A DNA stretch of 64,000 bases from NCBI GenBank assembly GCA_964252015.1, contig CAXULW010000008.1, forward strand, positions 62,001-126,000, read 5' to 3'. The DNA is from CAXSBR01 sp964252015. Lineage in GTDB: Bacteria; Actinomycetota; Actinomycetes; Mycobacteriales; Jatrophihabitantaceae. Position numbers and translations under genes: made by a program. Shown piece after piece: positions 1 to 9,064 of this stretch. The notes under the pieces were generated by a model. The model searched no databases. It was not told the DNA's origin and saw only the letters and a program-made list of their open reading frames with translations. The stretch's first letter is position 1. Each line of letters opens with the position of its first letter.

Positions 1-2
1 AG

Positions 3-1439
3 GCCGCGACCATCGGCCTGTTCGGGATGAACCCGGTGGTCAGCTTCGCCGGTCTTGCCCTCGTCCTCGGCGCCGGCGGGACGATGATGTTCCTCGGTAC
101 GCTGCCGACGCTGATCTACCTGGTGATCGCCGCGGTGCTGTACGTGCCGCTCGCGGTCAAGATCGAGGGCAGATCGGTTTTCGCCCGCCTGGTGCGGCGC
201 ATGTCGTTCCGGCGGGCCCGCCGCCGACGCGAGACCGCCTATCTCGGTGGGCCGCTGTCACCGCAGCCGCATGGCCGGCTGCGGCTGCCGGGGCTGCTCG
301 CAGCTAGCAGGCTTTACAGCGCCGTCGACGCCTATGGCGAGGAGTTCGGGTTCCTCCGCATCCCGCTCACCAACTCCTACCCGGTCATCGTCCGCGCGAA
401 CGCCGACGGCGACGCCCTGGTCGATGCCACCACCGTCGACACGATGATCGGCACCTGGTCCGGGTTCCTGCAGACCCTGCCGCGGTGGCCGGACATCGCG
501 GCGCTGTCGGTGACCATCGAGTCCGTGCCGGACCCCGGCCGCAAGATCGCTAACGAGGTTGACCGGATGCGTACCCAGGACGCCGCGGTGTCGGAGTTCA
601 CCGAGGCCGTGTTCGGCGAGCTGCGCGACGCCGCCGGTGTCGGGTCCGCCGCCCAGCACACCTGGATGTCACTGGTCTTCGACGGCGGCCGCGGCAAGGA
701 TCGCCGCGGTGTCGAGGAGATGGCCACCGAGATCGGCACCCAGCTGCCCGACATGATCGGCGCGCTGGCCGGCACCGGGGCTGGTGCCGCGGTGGCCATG
801 GGCCCCACTGATGTCGCCATGACCGCGTGGGCGGCGTTTCACCCGGAGGAGGCCGCCGACCTCGACGACCTCGCCGGCGGCGAGGAACTGGTCGACCTGG
901 ACTGGGAGTCGGCCGGCCCGGCCGCGGCCGAGGAGCTGTGGGATCGCTACAAGCACGACTCGGGGATCTCGGCGTCCTGGGTGATGGAGGGCGCTCCGCG
1001 CGGATCGGTGAAGGAAACTGTTCTCAAGCGGCTGCTCGAGCCGCACCCGCATCTGCCACGTAAGCGGGTGACGATCTACTACCGGCCGCTGGACTCGGCC
1101 GCGGCCGCGGCGTGGGCAGACCGGCAGCGCAATGTGGTGGCCACCAACCACGGGCAACTCGCGGCCGCACGTGAGACGTCGACGACGCAGGCTGCGGCCA
1201 ACGCCCGCGACGAGGCCCGCGGTGCCGCGGTGCTGCGTTTCGCGGTCATCACCACCATCACGGTGACCGACGAGGAGCAGCTGCGCCGGGCGATCAAGGC
1301 GATCCGTAACCTGCACGCCGGCGCCCGGCTGGTGATGTCCCGTGCCTACGGCCAGCAGGCCGCCGCGTTCTCGGCGGGCCTTGGTCTCGGGGTGCTGCTG
1401 CCCGATCACGTGACGCTGCCCAAGGTCCTCACTGAGTAG
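3..1439 (+). CDS. SCO6880-family conjugation membrane protein (5' end outside window)
   Basis: About 478 residues are visible. The frame is open to the window edge and the residues before the first ATG (position 27) read as protein, so the true start is probably upstream. The visible N-terminus holds two adjacent hydrophobic segments (to about residue 50), followed by a basic stretch rich in Arg and a long soluble domain. The overall make-up resembles the SCO6880-like proteins found beside VirB4- and VirD4-like ATPases in actinobacterial ICEs and plasmids, where they are taken to be part of the inner-membrane transfer apparatus. This family assignment is by recognition, not by search. It is followed by two small hairpins that could end its transcript. 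Confidence 0.7.
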   Translation, partial: AATIGLFGMNPVVSFAGLALVLGAGGTMMFLGTLPTLIYLVIAAVLYVPLAVKIEGRSVFARLVRRMSFRRARRRRETAYLGGPLSPQPHGRLRLPGLLAASRLYSAVDAYGEEFGFLRIPLTNSYPVIVRANADGDALVDATTVDTMIGTWSGFLQTLPRWPDIAALSVTIESVPDPGRKIANEVDRMRTQDAAVSEFTEAVFGELRDAAGVGSAAQHTWMSLVFDGGRGKDRRGVEEMATEIGTQLPDMIGALAGTGAGAAVAMGPTDVAMTAWAAFHPEEAADLDDLAGGEELVDLDWESAGPAAAEELWDRYKHDSGISASWVMEGAPRGSVKETVLKRLLEPHPHLPRKRVTIYYRPLDSAAAAAWADRQRNVVATNHGQLAAARETSTTQAAANARDEARGAAVLRFAVITTITVTDEEQLRRAIKAIRNLHAGARLVMSRAYGQQAAAFSAGLGLGVLLPDHVTLPKVLTE

Positions 1440-1493
1440 GGGTGTAGATAACCCCTCTGTCGCCGCCCCAACGTTGCCCGGTTGAGAACCGGG
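1438..1493 (+). terminator. Two hairpins after the SCO6880-like gene
   Basis: The first hairpin (AGGGGT / ACCCCT, 1438-1443 with 1451-1456) overlaps the stop codon. The second is a perfect 7-bp stem, CCCGGTT / AACCGGG (1477-1483 with 1487-1493), with a GAG loop. Neither is followed by a clear T-run, so termination is inferred. The rest of 1,494-1,720 shows nothing I can name. Confidence 0.45.
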
Positions 1494-1720
1494 AGCGAGA
1501 GCGCTTGACGGTCTTGATCATCCGTTAACAACGCCCCCGTGAAGCAAACTGCCTTTTAGATCCTTTTGATGAACTGATGGAGCGGCTGCCCGGATCGGAA
1601 TGGCCATTCGGACGGCGTCCCGGTAGGCGACCTCGGCAATACTTTTTCTGCGGACACCTTCGCAGCGAGCGGACTCAGACGGTCGACGAGGCTGCGCCGA
1701 GACAAGTGGCTAAGGGTGGT

Positions 1721-2389
1721 TCACTTCGCGAGAAGGCGCCGGAGCGCCTCAGCGCCGTGCATCGGTCGGAGTGATGGTGCGACAGCGTCGGCGACGAAGC
1801 CGTCAACATCGACGGCCACCATTAGTTCGCGCCGAGCGTTTGGCTCCGGCATATCCACCCAAAACAAAAGCGGGCGATCGTCCCAATTCAACAGGACCGA
1901 TGCCTTATCGCCATCCTCTGCGTCGAGCTCCGCCATAGCGTAGCCACGGGCAGAGCTCTTCGCGTGTTTAGCGAACAGCCCTTCAAGCATCTCTGGACCG
2001 AAGTCGCGCGCGGCTGCCGGCCCAGACTTGGCGTCCCGCGGACGCTCAACCTCGGTCTCGCCATCCGCAGTAACAACCATTACGAGTCTTCCGAGCGGAA
2101 GCCCTTCCTTGGACGCAGGCACACTCAAAATCCCGCTCGGGGAGACCCCAGGGGGCGTCGATATAAGAACGTGCAGCATGTGTCCCGTTTCATTCAACAC
2201 CGTCTCGGAGTCTTTGAACCTCGAAGCCTCACCCCAGAACACCAGGGGCTGCAGGTCATTGCCGACTACGACAGCGTCCCAATCATCAGAGTCAAGCCGC
2301 CGGAGCATTCCGATGCCGACCGCTCCCCACGCGAAGCGGGCAGAGTAGGTCTCCAACAAACTGTCCAGATCAGACGCATCACTGTTCAT
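1721..2389 (-). CDS. Hypothetical acidic protein, 222 aa
   Basis: No family recognised. The protein is soluble-looking, acidic, with no signal peptide or membrane segment. It contains two regions of similar flavour (around residues 35-55 and 150-185), each with W..(R/L).L.FW, which may be an internal duplication: one reads PLVFWGEA, the other PLLFWVDM. It starts inside the end of the upstream minus-strand gene (11-bp overlap), so the two are co-transcribed and probably translationally coupled. They run opposite to the surrounding transfer genes and look like cargo inserted between the SCO6880-like gene and the VirB4 operon. Confidence 0.6.
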   Translation of the reverse strand: MNSDASDLDSLLETYSARFAWGAVGIGMLRRLDSDDWDAVVVGNDLQPLVFWGEASRFKDSETVLNETGHMLHVLISTPPGVSPSGILSVPASKEGLPLGRLVMVVTADGETEVERPRDAKSGPAAARDFGPEMLEGLFAKHAKSSARGYAMAELDAEDGDKASVLLNWDDRPLLFWVDMPEPNARRELMVAVDVDGFVADAVAPSLRPMHGAEALRRLLAK

Positions 2390-3263
2390 GGCTCCGCCTA
2401 TCCCGTTCGCGCCTCGTCAACTCGGCGAGGGCGTATAACACCGATGTCCCGCTGTCTCGCAATGTGCCAGCAGCGGCATCGGTGATCTCTGCGCCTTGCG
2501 CAACGCGGTCGCCGATGTTCAACAATGACTTGAGACCGTCCGCAATGTCCTCCGAAAACACGCCTGCCCTAGCAAGCCTCGCCGGCAGGCGGGACGTTTC
2601 GATATCGCGGTCGAGTCCCATAGTGATCGCAAGGTCCCGAAGGCGCGCCTCGACCTCACCCCGCAGCACGATTAGCGCGGTCCGCGGGTCGGACACCTCG
2701 CGATAGATCGGATGCGGAGCCGGGCCTTTCGGGCCTGGCCCGAGGATTTCACGAATCGTGGGCGACTCATTGATCTGGTCGACGATCTTGCCCGCGGCCG
2801 CCTCCGTGATGGGCGCCAGCGCCGGGATCGCCACCGGCCCGAGGGTGATGCCGTACTCGCCGAGCCAGATGCGTTGGACCAGCGCACCGCTGCCGAAGGC
2901 CAGAAGTGCACCGATCGCCACCTCGACGAGGAATGGTGTCGCACCTTCGCCGAAGGCGAGACCCACGAACGAGTCGTCGGTGCCTGCAACCGTCGTAACT
3001 TTTGAATAAACGGTCTTAGTCGTTGCCTGCCCGCCGGTGGTCGACGTCTCGGTGCTAGTTGACGTCGTGACCGCCGGCGTCGAGTGCACTGTGAACCCCT
3101 TGATCGCTATGAAGCTCAAGCCAGCGATGAACACGACGAGTGCAACGACCGCGGCAACGAGCGTGACGCGCCGCCGTTGTCGCACTTCTGGGGGTCGAAC
3201 CTCGCTTGAGCTGTGGTGCGCCGACGTTAACTGATCCGCCGACTTGCCCAGTGGGCTGCTCAT
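2379..3263 (-). CDS. Hypothetical membrane protein, 294 aa
   Basis: A basic cytoplasmic N-terminus is followed by a strong membrane segment at about residues 32-54, a Thr/Ser-rich linker (about 60-95) that is probably extracytoplasmic, and a second hydrophobic segment at about 112-132. The C-terminal half is soluble and helical, with RTALIVLRGEVEARLRDLA around residue 190, a look shared with proteins that carry a short helical signalling or scaffold domain after two membrane helices. Function unknown. It is the first gene of a two-gene minus-strand unit with the 222-residue protein downstream. Confidence 0.6.
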   Translation of the reverse strand: MSSPLGKSADQLTSAHHSSSEVRPPEVRQRRRVTLVAAVVALVVFIAGLSFIAIKGFTVHSTPAVTTSTSTETSTTGGQATTKTVYSKVTTVAGTDDSFVGLAFGEGATPFLVEVAIGALLAFGSGALVQRIWLGEYGITLGPVAIPALAPITEAAAGKIVDQINESPTIREILGPGPKGPAPHPIYREVSDPRTALIVLRGEVEARLRDLAITMGLDRDIETSRLPARLARAGVFSEDIADGLKSLLNIGDRVAQGAEITDAAAGTLRDSGTSVLYALAELTRRERDRRSHEQ

Positions 3264-3602
3264 CCGCCGAACCTAGATGAACCGAGGTCAAGCGTCCACT
3301 GTTTGGACGACAGCTGCAGACCCCTGACAGAGCTAGGTGTACTTGGCCTGACCGGGGTCAGGCCAGTGCCGCTCGATACCCTATGGCTCGGTGTCTGCCG
3401 ACGATCAGTACGCGATCTTGCGGTTGACTGCCGTAGGCATCTCGACCTTCGGAAGACTTCCAGGCCAGAAGGTGATCGACGCGCCAGCGAAAACCCCGTC
3501 GAGGGGAAAAGCCGCTACCCAAATCTCGCACCGCCCAGTTTCGTGCGACCAGTGCTGATGGGATTTGCTACTGTCAACCGGATTTCGGAGAGGGAGTAGG
3601 GC

Positions 3603-4283
3603 ATGGCAGTTGTTACGCCAGAAAGAGCGCTTCTTGCGGCCGGATTGCCAACTACGACTGCCCTACCTGCTGGTCTGCAATCGGGCAAAAAGGCTACAAA
3701 GCCGTCTATCAAGCTTGGCATCGGCCTTGCTGCCGTTGCGACCGTAATCATTGCAGACGTGATTGTCACCAAGTCCACATCAGACAGGAACTATGGCGTG
3801 GGGACGACTCCTACGGTGGTCACCGGCCTGACTATCTTCGCCACCTTCTTCGTGTCGGCCACGGCGGTTGAGCGACTGCTCGAGCCCCTGTCGGGTTGGC
3901 TCCCCAGCACGACCGACCAGAAGGCGTCTGCGGACAGCGACATCAAGGCGGCCGGCAATACAGTCGCAGCCGCCGGCGATCCGACACAGCCAAACATCAC
4001 GGCCGTAACGGCGTCCGCCGAACTGCAGGCTGCGGCCGTGAGCGTCGACCGGGCCACCTTCAGCAGCTTCTGGAAATCCACCGTGCTGTGGGCCCTCGCC
4101 ACGGTCATCGCGATGGTCGCGGCTGGAGGCCTAAGGCTTTACTTTCTCCGCACGGTCGGTATCGCAGGTGGGCCGCGGTGGGAAGAAATCCTCGCTACCG
4201 GCCTCATCATTGGCGGTGGTACGAAACCGCTGCATGACCTGGTCACCTACATCCAGGCCGCATCTGAAGCGAAGAAGTCGTGA
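3603..4283 (+). CDS. Hypothetical multi-pass membrane protein, 226 aa
   Basis: The ATG at 3603 is preceded by a purine-rich GGAGAGGGAG about 4 to 13 bases upstream, a good ribosome binding site. Hydrophobic segments lie at about residues 38-58, 70-90, 160-180 and 190-210, with a soluble Ala/Thr-rich loop of about 65 residues between the second and third. No family recognised. The gene is monocistronic: 340 bp of leader separate it from the divergent pair to its left, and the transfer operon starts 470 bp further on. Confidence 0.6.
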   Translation: MAVVTPERALLAAGLPTTTALPAGLQSGKKATKPSIKLGIGLAAVATVIIADVIVTKSTSDRNYGVGTTPTVVTGLTIFATFFVSATAVERLLEPLSGWLPSTTDQKASADSDIKAAGNTVAAAGDPTQPNITAVTASAELQAAAVSVDRATFSSFWKSTVLWALATVIAMVAAGGLRLYFLRTVGIAGGPRWEEILATGLIIGGGTKPLHDLVTYIQAASEAKKS

Positions 4284-4326
4284 AGGGCTCGCTGGGTCAG
4301 CTTCGGCTGGGCGTTGCTGTCGGCGC

Positions 4327-4346
4327 GTCCGGCCATTAGTCCGGAC
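4327..4346 (+). terminator. Weak hairpin after the 226-aa membrane protein gene
   Basis: GTCCGG and CCGGAC flank an 8-base loop 44 bp past the stop codon. Short and without a T-run, so only a possible terminator. Apart from this and the motifs listed next, 4,284-4,630 shows nothing I can name. Confidence 0.3.
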
Positions 4347-4632
4347 GGCGGTCTTCGCTTGAGAGGTGCCAATGGACATTTCGAGGCGACTTTGCCTCGC
4401 TGAGACGCCGTTGGCGAACGACAATTCGGCATGCGTCCCCTGAGCCGGACCTCTCTACGGCTCGTCGCCGGCAGCCTCCATGGTTGAGCGGACCGCTGGC
4501 CTTTCCGGGCATCGCTCGTTCCCGTTTACTCGGCCCGCTTTAGAGCCGTTCAGCGTACTTCTACGGGACGCCATTGGCGCTGGTGATAGCGCCGTTACCA
4601 GCTCCCTCGAGTAGCTGCCGACTCCACTCGCC

Positions 4633-4654
4633 TATCGGTGCGATCGGTACCGAC
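4633..4654 (-). promoter_or_regulatory. Element operator motif, reverse-facing copy before the transfer operon
   Basis: Read on the minus strand this is GTCGGTACCGATCGCACCGATA, spaced like the motif in front of parA, parB and other element genes (TATCGGTACCGATA then a half-site). It overlaps the left arm of the 24-bp inverted repeat that follows. Regulatory role is inferred from repetition of the motif at start sites across the element. Confidence 0.5.
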
Positions 4655-4716
4655 AGACGTGCGGGACGCGGTCCGGGTGTCACTTTCCAGGTCGCGTCCC
4701 GCACGTCTGTCGGTAC
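4647..4716. repeat. Perfect 24-bp inverted repeat upstream of the transfer operon
   Basis: Positions 4647-4670 are the exact reverse complement of 4693-4716, with a 22-base loop. The arms begin and end with GGTACCGAC/GTCGGTAC, so each outer end carries half of the element operator motif. The structure ends 34 bp before the first gene of the operon. It could be a regulator-binding site pair, an RNA hairpin in the leader, or a site for a DNA-processing protein. Its length and perfection make chance very unlikely. Confidence 0.85.
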
Positions 4717-4729
4717 AGACACCCGATCA
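4708..4729 (+). promoter_or_regulatory. Element operator motif facing the transfer operon
   Basis: TGTCGGTACAGACACCCGAT matches the consensus TATCGGTACCGATA plus CACCCGATA with a few changes and lies 22 bp before the ATG at 4751, the same spacing seen before parA and the ArdC-like gene. Inferred operator. Confidence 0.55.
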
Positions 4730-4750
4730 CGGCCACGAGGAGTACCGACC

Positions 4751-5260
4751 ATGCCTATCGCTACCGAGTTCGAGCTGACGTTCGGCTGCGGCCATGTCGG
4801 CACCATTGACCTGTCCGCGCTCCCGCCGGACCGTCGCGGCGGGCGCGTCGCCTACCTGCAGGACAAGGGCCTGTGCGGCGACTGCTTCGAGGCCACCCGG
4901 GAGAAGCGCCGCGAGCTCGACCGCAGGAACTGGGTGACGGCCAAGCGCAAGGGAGAAGACGCGGAGGCTTCGGCGTGGGCGGCCCGCGACGGGTACGCCC
5001 CGCTGACCGGCAGCGCCAAGCAGGCCGCCTTCGCCAATCGCGTTCGCTACGACCTGATGCGCCAGCTCTATGAGTGGGCCGTCCAGCACTGCACTGACCC
5101 GGCCGGGTACGAGCGCGTCGAGGCGACCGCCAAAGCGGTCGACACGGCCCGCTGGTGGCTCGACCAGCGTGGCTTGGTCGGCGAGCCCGCCGACCTGCTG
5201 GAGCTGCTGGACGCAGCCGCCGAGAGCCACGACGGCCAGAGCTGCGAGAACCCGGCATGA
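4751..5260 (+). CDS. Small putative zinc-binding protein, first gene of transfer operon, 169 aa
   Basis: The N-terminal 45 residues hold FGCGH and, 26 residues later, GLCGDC, a CxH...CxxC arrangement typical of a small zinc ribbon. The rest is helical and charged, with several Trp residues. The start at 4751 is chosen because GAGGAG lies 6 to 11 bases upstream and because the operator motif sits just before it; longer reading frames would run through the inverted repeat. The stop overlaps the next start (ATGA), so it is translationally coupled to the VirB4-like ATPase. Specific role unknown; such small zinc proteins recur at this position in actinobacterial ICEs. Confidence 0.65.
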   Translation: MPIATEFELTFGCGHVGTIDLSALPPDRRGGRVAYLQDKGLCGDCFEATREKRRELDRRNWVTAKRKGEDAEASAWAARDGYAPLTGSAKQAAFANRVRYDLMRQLYEWAVQHCTDPAGYERVEATAKAVDTARWWLDQRGLVGEPADLLELLDAAAESHDGQSCENPA

Positions 5261-6729
5261 GGACCCTGCGCGCGCTCACCCCGCGCGGCTACGCCGGACC
5301 GGGCGGCGGCCGGGTGGGCTACGTGGAGTCACCCACCGAGTACTTCGGCACGTCGCGTCAGGTGTGTGGGCTGTGGCCGTTCGCGGCTGGCACCGGTGCC
5401 CCGACCACGGGGGTGCCGATCGGCACTCACCTGCGTACCGGGGCATGGGTGTGCGGCGACCCGCTGTCCTACTTCACCCGCGCCAATCTGATTCGGGTGC
5501 CGTCGGCGTTCCTGTTCGGCCAGCCCTCGCTGGGCAAGTCGACGCTCGGGCGCCGCTGGCTGCTCGGTGCCGAGTGGTGCGGTTACAAGCCCTGGGTCCT
5601 GGGCGACTTGAAACCGGACTACGTCGACCTCATCAAGGCGATGGGCGGACAGATCATCACCGTGGGCCGGGGCCTGGCCGGCATCAACCCGCTGTCCGGG
5701 GGTGACCTCGCCGCGATCCTCCCGCGCATCGCCCATCTGCCCGACCTGCACCGCAAGATCGAGCAGAAGGTGCACGGCCGGCAACTGGCGATGATGCGGC
5801 TGCTAATCTCGCTGTCGCGGCACCGTCCGGTCAACGGCGACGAGTCGACGCTGCTGTCCGCCGCGATCCGCACCCTTGACGAGCAGCACTGGGCCGCCGG
5901 ATCTGCGCCGCTGGTCGGGCACCTGATCAAGACGCTCGAGGACGGGCCCCGGCCGGTGCGGGTGGCCATCCTGGCCGACGACAACGAGCCGTACTACCGC
6001 GAGGTCTCCGACGGGCTGCGCCGTGCGCTCGCCGGTCTGCTTGAAGGCCAGCTCGGTGACGTGTTCGGTCGTGACACCACGGTGGCCTTCGACGTGCACG
6101 CCCCGGCCGTCGACGTCGACATCTCCTCCATCGACGGCAGCGACGTCGAGCTCGAGGCCGCGGTGCTGACGGCCACCTGGAACGAGGGCTTCGCCGCCGC
6201 CGAAGCCGCCCATGTGCTCGCCGACGCCGGCCTTGGGCCGCACCACAATTTCTACCTGACGATGGACGAGCTGTGGCGCGCGATGCGCGGCGACGGAGAG
6301 ATCGTCGACATCATCAACGACCTGCTGCGCACCGACCGGCAGAAGGGCATGGGGGAGCTGTTCATCAGCCACTCGATGGGCGACCTCGACCAGCTCGCGA
6401 CGGCGGAGGCCCGCGCCAAGGCGCGCGGGTTCGTCGAGCGTGTCGGCATGATCGGCTGCTTCGGATTGCCGCAGGTCGAGTTCGGCCGCCTGGCCGACGT
6501 CGTCGACTTCTCCTGCGTCGAGCGCCGCGAGGTGGTGTCGTGGGCCGCGCCGCCGTCGCTGGACACCGCGACCGGCCGCATGGCCGCGCCGCCCGGGCGC
6601 GGTCGCGTGCTGCTCAAGATGGGCAACCGGCCCGGCGTCCCCATCCTGGTGAAACTCACCAATGCCGAACTCCACGCCGGCGTGCACGACACGAACAAGC
6701 GTTGGCACCACCGTGGCAGGGCCGCGTGA
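5257..6729 (+). CDS. VirB4/TraC-like conjugation ATPase, 490 aa
   Basis: Walker A is GQPSLGKST at about residues 88-96 and the Walker B-like acidic strand is YLTMDEL at about 332-339. Downstream come helical segments with RQKGMGELFISHS, the arginine/sensor region seen in VirB4-type and HerA-like ATPases. The protein lacks the long N-terminal half of canonical VirB4 (about 800 residues) and so resembles the short actinobacterial forms. It is expected to sit at the cytoplasmic base of the transfer channel and drive assembly or DNA export. The start ATG at 5257 overlaps the previous stop (ATGA); an in-frame reading from 5155 would overlap the upstream gene by 100 bp and is less likely. Confidence 0.85.
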   Translation: MRTLRALTPRGYAGPGGGRVGYVESPTEYFGTSRQVCGLWPFAAGTGAPTTGVPIGTHLRTGAWVCGDPLSYFTRANLIRVPSAFLFGQPSLGKSTLGRRWLLGAEWCGYKPWVLGDLKPDYVDLIKAMGGQIITVGRGLAGINPLSGGDLAAILPRIAHLPDLHRKIEQKVHGRQLAMMRLLISLSRHRPVNGDESTLLSAAIRTLDEQHWAAGSAPLVGHLIKTLEDGPRPVRVAILADDNEPYYREVSDGLRRALAGLLEGQLGDVFGRDTTVAFDVHAPAVDVDISSIDGSDVELEAAVLTATWNEGFAAAEAAHVLADAGLGPHHNFYLTMDELWRAMRGDGEIVDIINDLLRTDRQKGMGELFISHSMGDLDQLATAEARAKARGFVERVGMIGCFGLPQVEFGRLADVVDFSCVERREVVSWAAPPSLDTATGRMAAPPGRGRVLLKMGNRPGVPILVKLTNAELHAGVHDTNKRWHHRGRAA

Positions 6730-7169
6730 GCACGGCTACGCAGACGCCGAAATCGGCGCAGTCGCGGGTGCAGCTGACTACGTCCCAGCGCTACGAGCTC
6801 GATCTGCTCGCCCTCGGCGACGCGGCCCGCCTCGCCCAGGTGTGGGAGCACGCGCTGTCGGCCAGCTACCGCCTCGGTGAGCATGCCGGCTACCGGTCCG
6901 GCTGGCTCGCCGGCCGTGACGAGGAGGCCCTCGCGTGGCAGTCCATCGTGACCGGCTACTCCGCCGTGATGTCCCAGCCCACTCGTGCCGAGCTGGCGCG
7001 GCTACGCGCGCACAGCACCGACCCCTGCCCGCAACGGTGCGGCACCTGCACCCAGTGCTTCTACGCCGAGGTCGTGATCTCGAACCTCGCCCACTACGGC
7101 CGCCCGGACTTCCCCGGAACCGGCCACCTCAACTCTCGGCACACAGGCACCGCAGGAGTGGCGTCATGA
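6726..7169 (+). CDS. Hypothetical transfer-operon protein with Cys cluster, 147 aa
   Basis: Starts with GTG overlapping the previous stop (GTGA). The N-terminal half is helical and contains SYRLGEHAGYRSGWLAG; the C-terminal half has DPCPQRCGTCTQCFYAE, four Cys in a tight cluster that could bind zinc or a metal. No membrane segment. Its place between the VirB4-like and VirD4-like genes, with 4-bp overlaps on both sides, shows that it belongs to the transfer machinery; the exact job is unknown. Confidence 0.7.
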   Translation: MSTATQTPKSAQSRVQLTTSQRYELDLLALGDAARLAQVWEHALSASYRLGEHAGYRSGWLAGRDEEALAWQSIVTGYSAVMSQPTRAELARLRAHSTDPCPQRCGTCTQCFYAEVVISNLAHYGRPDFPGTGHLNSRHTGTAGVAS

Positions 7170-9064
7170 GCGACCTGACCAAACGACCCAACGACGGGCT
7201 GTTGCCGCTGATCACCCTGCTCACCGTCGTCGGTGTGGCGGCACTGGCCTGGTGGCCGATCACACTGATCGCCCACGTGAATGGCGAGCATGTGCCGCTC
7301 AACCCGGCCGCGATGGTCATCGCGCTGGCCAAACACCGGGCCCCCTGGCCCGGATCCACGGTGCTGGTGCTGTACGCGATCGAGGCCGCCGTGCTGATCC
7401 TGGTGCTGGTGCTGGTGCTCCGACGCCGCGCCCGCCGCGGCCAGGGCCGCACCCGCGCCGACACCGCGACCCGCCACCTCTCACGCCCGAGCGAAATGGT
7501 CGGCCTGACACCGAGCCATGTCCGCACCTCCGCGCAACGTCTACGCGCCGGCGTCGACGAGACCGACGCCAGCCAGCACGGCGTCCTGGTCGTCGAGACG
7601 CTGCTCTCCCGCACCGAGCTGCGCATGTCGTGGGAGGACGTCGTGGTCATCCTCGCGGGCCCCCGCGTCGGCAAGACAACCAGCAACGTCGTGCCCGCCA
7701 TCGTCGACTACAGCGGGCCCGTGAAGACCTCCAGCAACAAGCCCGACACCCACGACGCGACCCGCGAGATCCGGGCCCGGATGGGTGATTTGTGGGTCTG
7801 CGACCCGCAGCACCTGGCCGGCGCCGGCGACACGCAGCACGGTGAGCAGCCGGCGTTCTGGTTCGACGTGCTCGCCGATGTCGAGTCGCTGGCGATCGCC
7901 CGCGAACTCGTGCAGATCATGATCGACACCACCGTCGACGCCGACGCCAAACCGGACGCCTACTTCCACCCGACCGGCAAGGCCACGCTGGTCAACTACG
8001 TGTACGCCGCGGCACTGGCCGGCAAGACGCTGCTCGAGGTCGACGCATGGCTCGGTGACCCGCAGGACACCGAGGCGATCGCCATCCTCACCGCCCGCGG
8101 GTTCACCGCCGCCGCGCAGCAGCTCAAGTCGACGCTGGCCAAGCCCGACCGGCAACGAGACGGAGTGCTCGGCACAGCCCAGAGCTGGCTGGCCGTCATC
8201 ACCGATCCGCGCTACGCCGCCTGGCTCATCCCACCCACCACGAACACCACCGCGGTCGCCGATCGAGACCGGGTCCCGCGGTTCGATCCCGCTCGGTTCG
8301 TCCGCTCCCAGGCCGACACCCTCTACCTACTCAGCCAGGAAGGCCCGGCCTCGGCCGCGTTCGTGACCACGGCGCTCAACGCCGCGGTCGACCGCGCCGC
8401 GATCGCCTATGCCCGCAGCCTGCCCAACCGGCGTCTGGCCACCCCGCTGCTGTCGATCCTCGACGAGGCGGCCAACACCATCCGCGACAGCACGCTGCCG
8501 GACAAGGCCAGCCACTACGGATCCCGCGGCCTGCCGACCATCGTGGTGCTGCAGTCCTGGTCGCAAGGGGTCGAGGTGTGGGGCGAGCGGGGGATGCGCA
8601 AGCTCTGGTCCGCTGCGAACATCAAGCTCTACCTCGGCGGTGTCGCCGAGACCGAGTTCCTCAAGTCGATGTCCGACCTGCTCGGCGACCGCGACGAGCG
8701 GTACTGGGTGCGCAGTAGCAGCCGCACCGGCGGCGCCGGGTCCTCGACGTCGACCGCCGAGCAGATCCGCCGCGTACCGATCATGTCGGTGGCCGAGCTC
8801 GCGGCCCTGCCCCGCGGCCGCGCGCTGCTGTTCTCCTCCGGAAACCGACCGGCGCTCGGCCGGCCGGTGCCGTGGATGAACCGCGCGTACGCCGAGCAGA
8901 TCCGCGCCTCACTGGCCACGTGGGAATCCGAGGACGACCACACCCGCCGCCTGGCCGAGACCGACCAGGCCGCCGCCGAGACCCATGAGGTCGACCGCAC
9001 CGATCAGATCCTGCACAACCGCGACCTGTCGTCGTCTCTGGAAAACGAAGGAGTACTGCTGTGA
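7166..9064 (+). CDS. VirD4/TraG-family type IV coupling protein, 632 aa
   Basis: Two N-terminal membrane segments (about residues 14-36 and 58-84) anchor the protein. A cytoplasmic RecA-like motor domain follows, with Walker A AGPRVGKTT at about residue 163 and Walker B LLSILDEAAN at about 427. Next comes a TraG/TraM-recognition-like C-terminal region with GLPTIVVLQSWSQ, the conserved sensor segment of coupling proteins. It should bring the relaxase-DNA complex to the secretion channel. Start ATG at 7166 overlaps the upstream stop; the longer in-frame reading would lie inside the previous gene. A frameshifted scrap of a related gene lies at 26,471-26,564. Confidence 0.9.
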   Translation: MSDLTKRPNDGLLPLITLLTVVGVAALAWWPITLIAHVNGEHVPLNPAAMVIALAKHRAPWPGSTVLVLYAIEAAVLILVLVLVLRRRARRGQGRTRADTATRHLSRPSEMVGLTPSHVRTSAQRLRAGVDETDASQHGVLVVETLLSRTELRMSWEDVVVILAGPRVGKTTSNVVPAIVDYSGPVKTSSNKPDTHDATREIRARMGDLWVCDPQHLAGAGDTQHGEQPAFWFDVLADVESLAIARELVQIMIDTTVDADAKPDAYFHPTGKATLVNYVYAAALAGKTLLEVDAWLGDPQDTEAIAILTARGFTAAAQQLKSTLAKPDRQRDGVLGTAQSWLAVITDPRYAAWLIPPTTNTTAVADRDRVPRFDPARFVRSQADTLYLLSQEGPASAAFVTTALNAAVDRAAIAYARSLPNRRLATPLLSILDEAANTIRDSTLPDKASHYGSRGLPTIVVLQSWSQGVEVWGERGMRKLWSAANIKLYLGGVAETEFLKSMSDLLGDRDERYWVRSSSRTGGAGSSTSTAEQIRRVPIMSVAELAALPRGRALLFSSGNRPALGRPVPWMNRAYAEQIRASLATWESEDDHTRRLAETDQAAAETHEVDRTDQILHNRDLSSSLENEGVLL

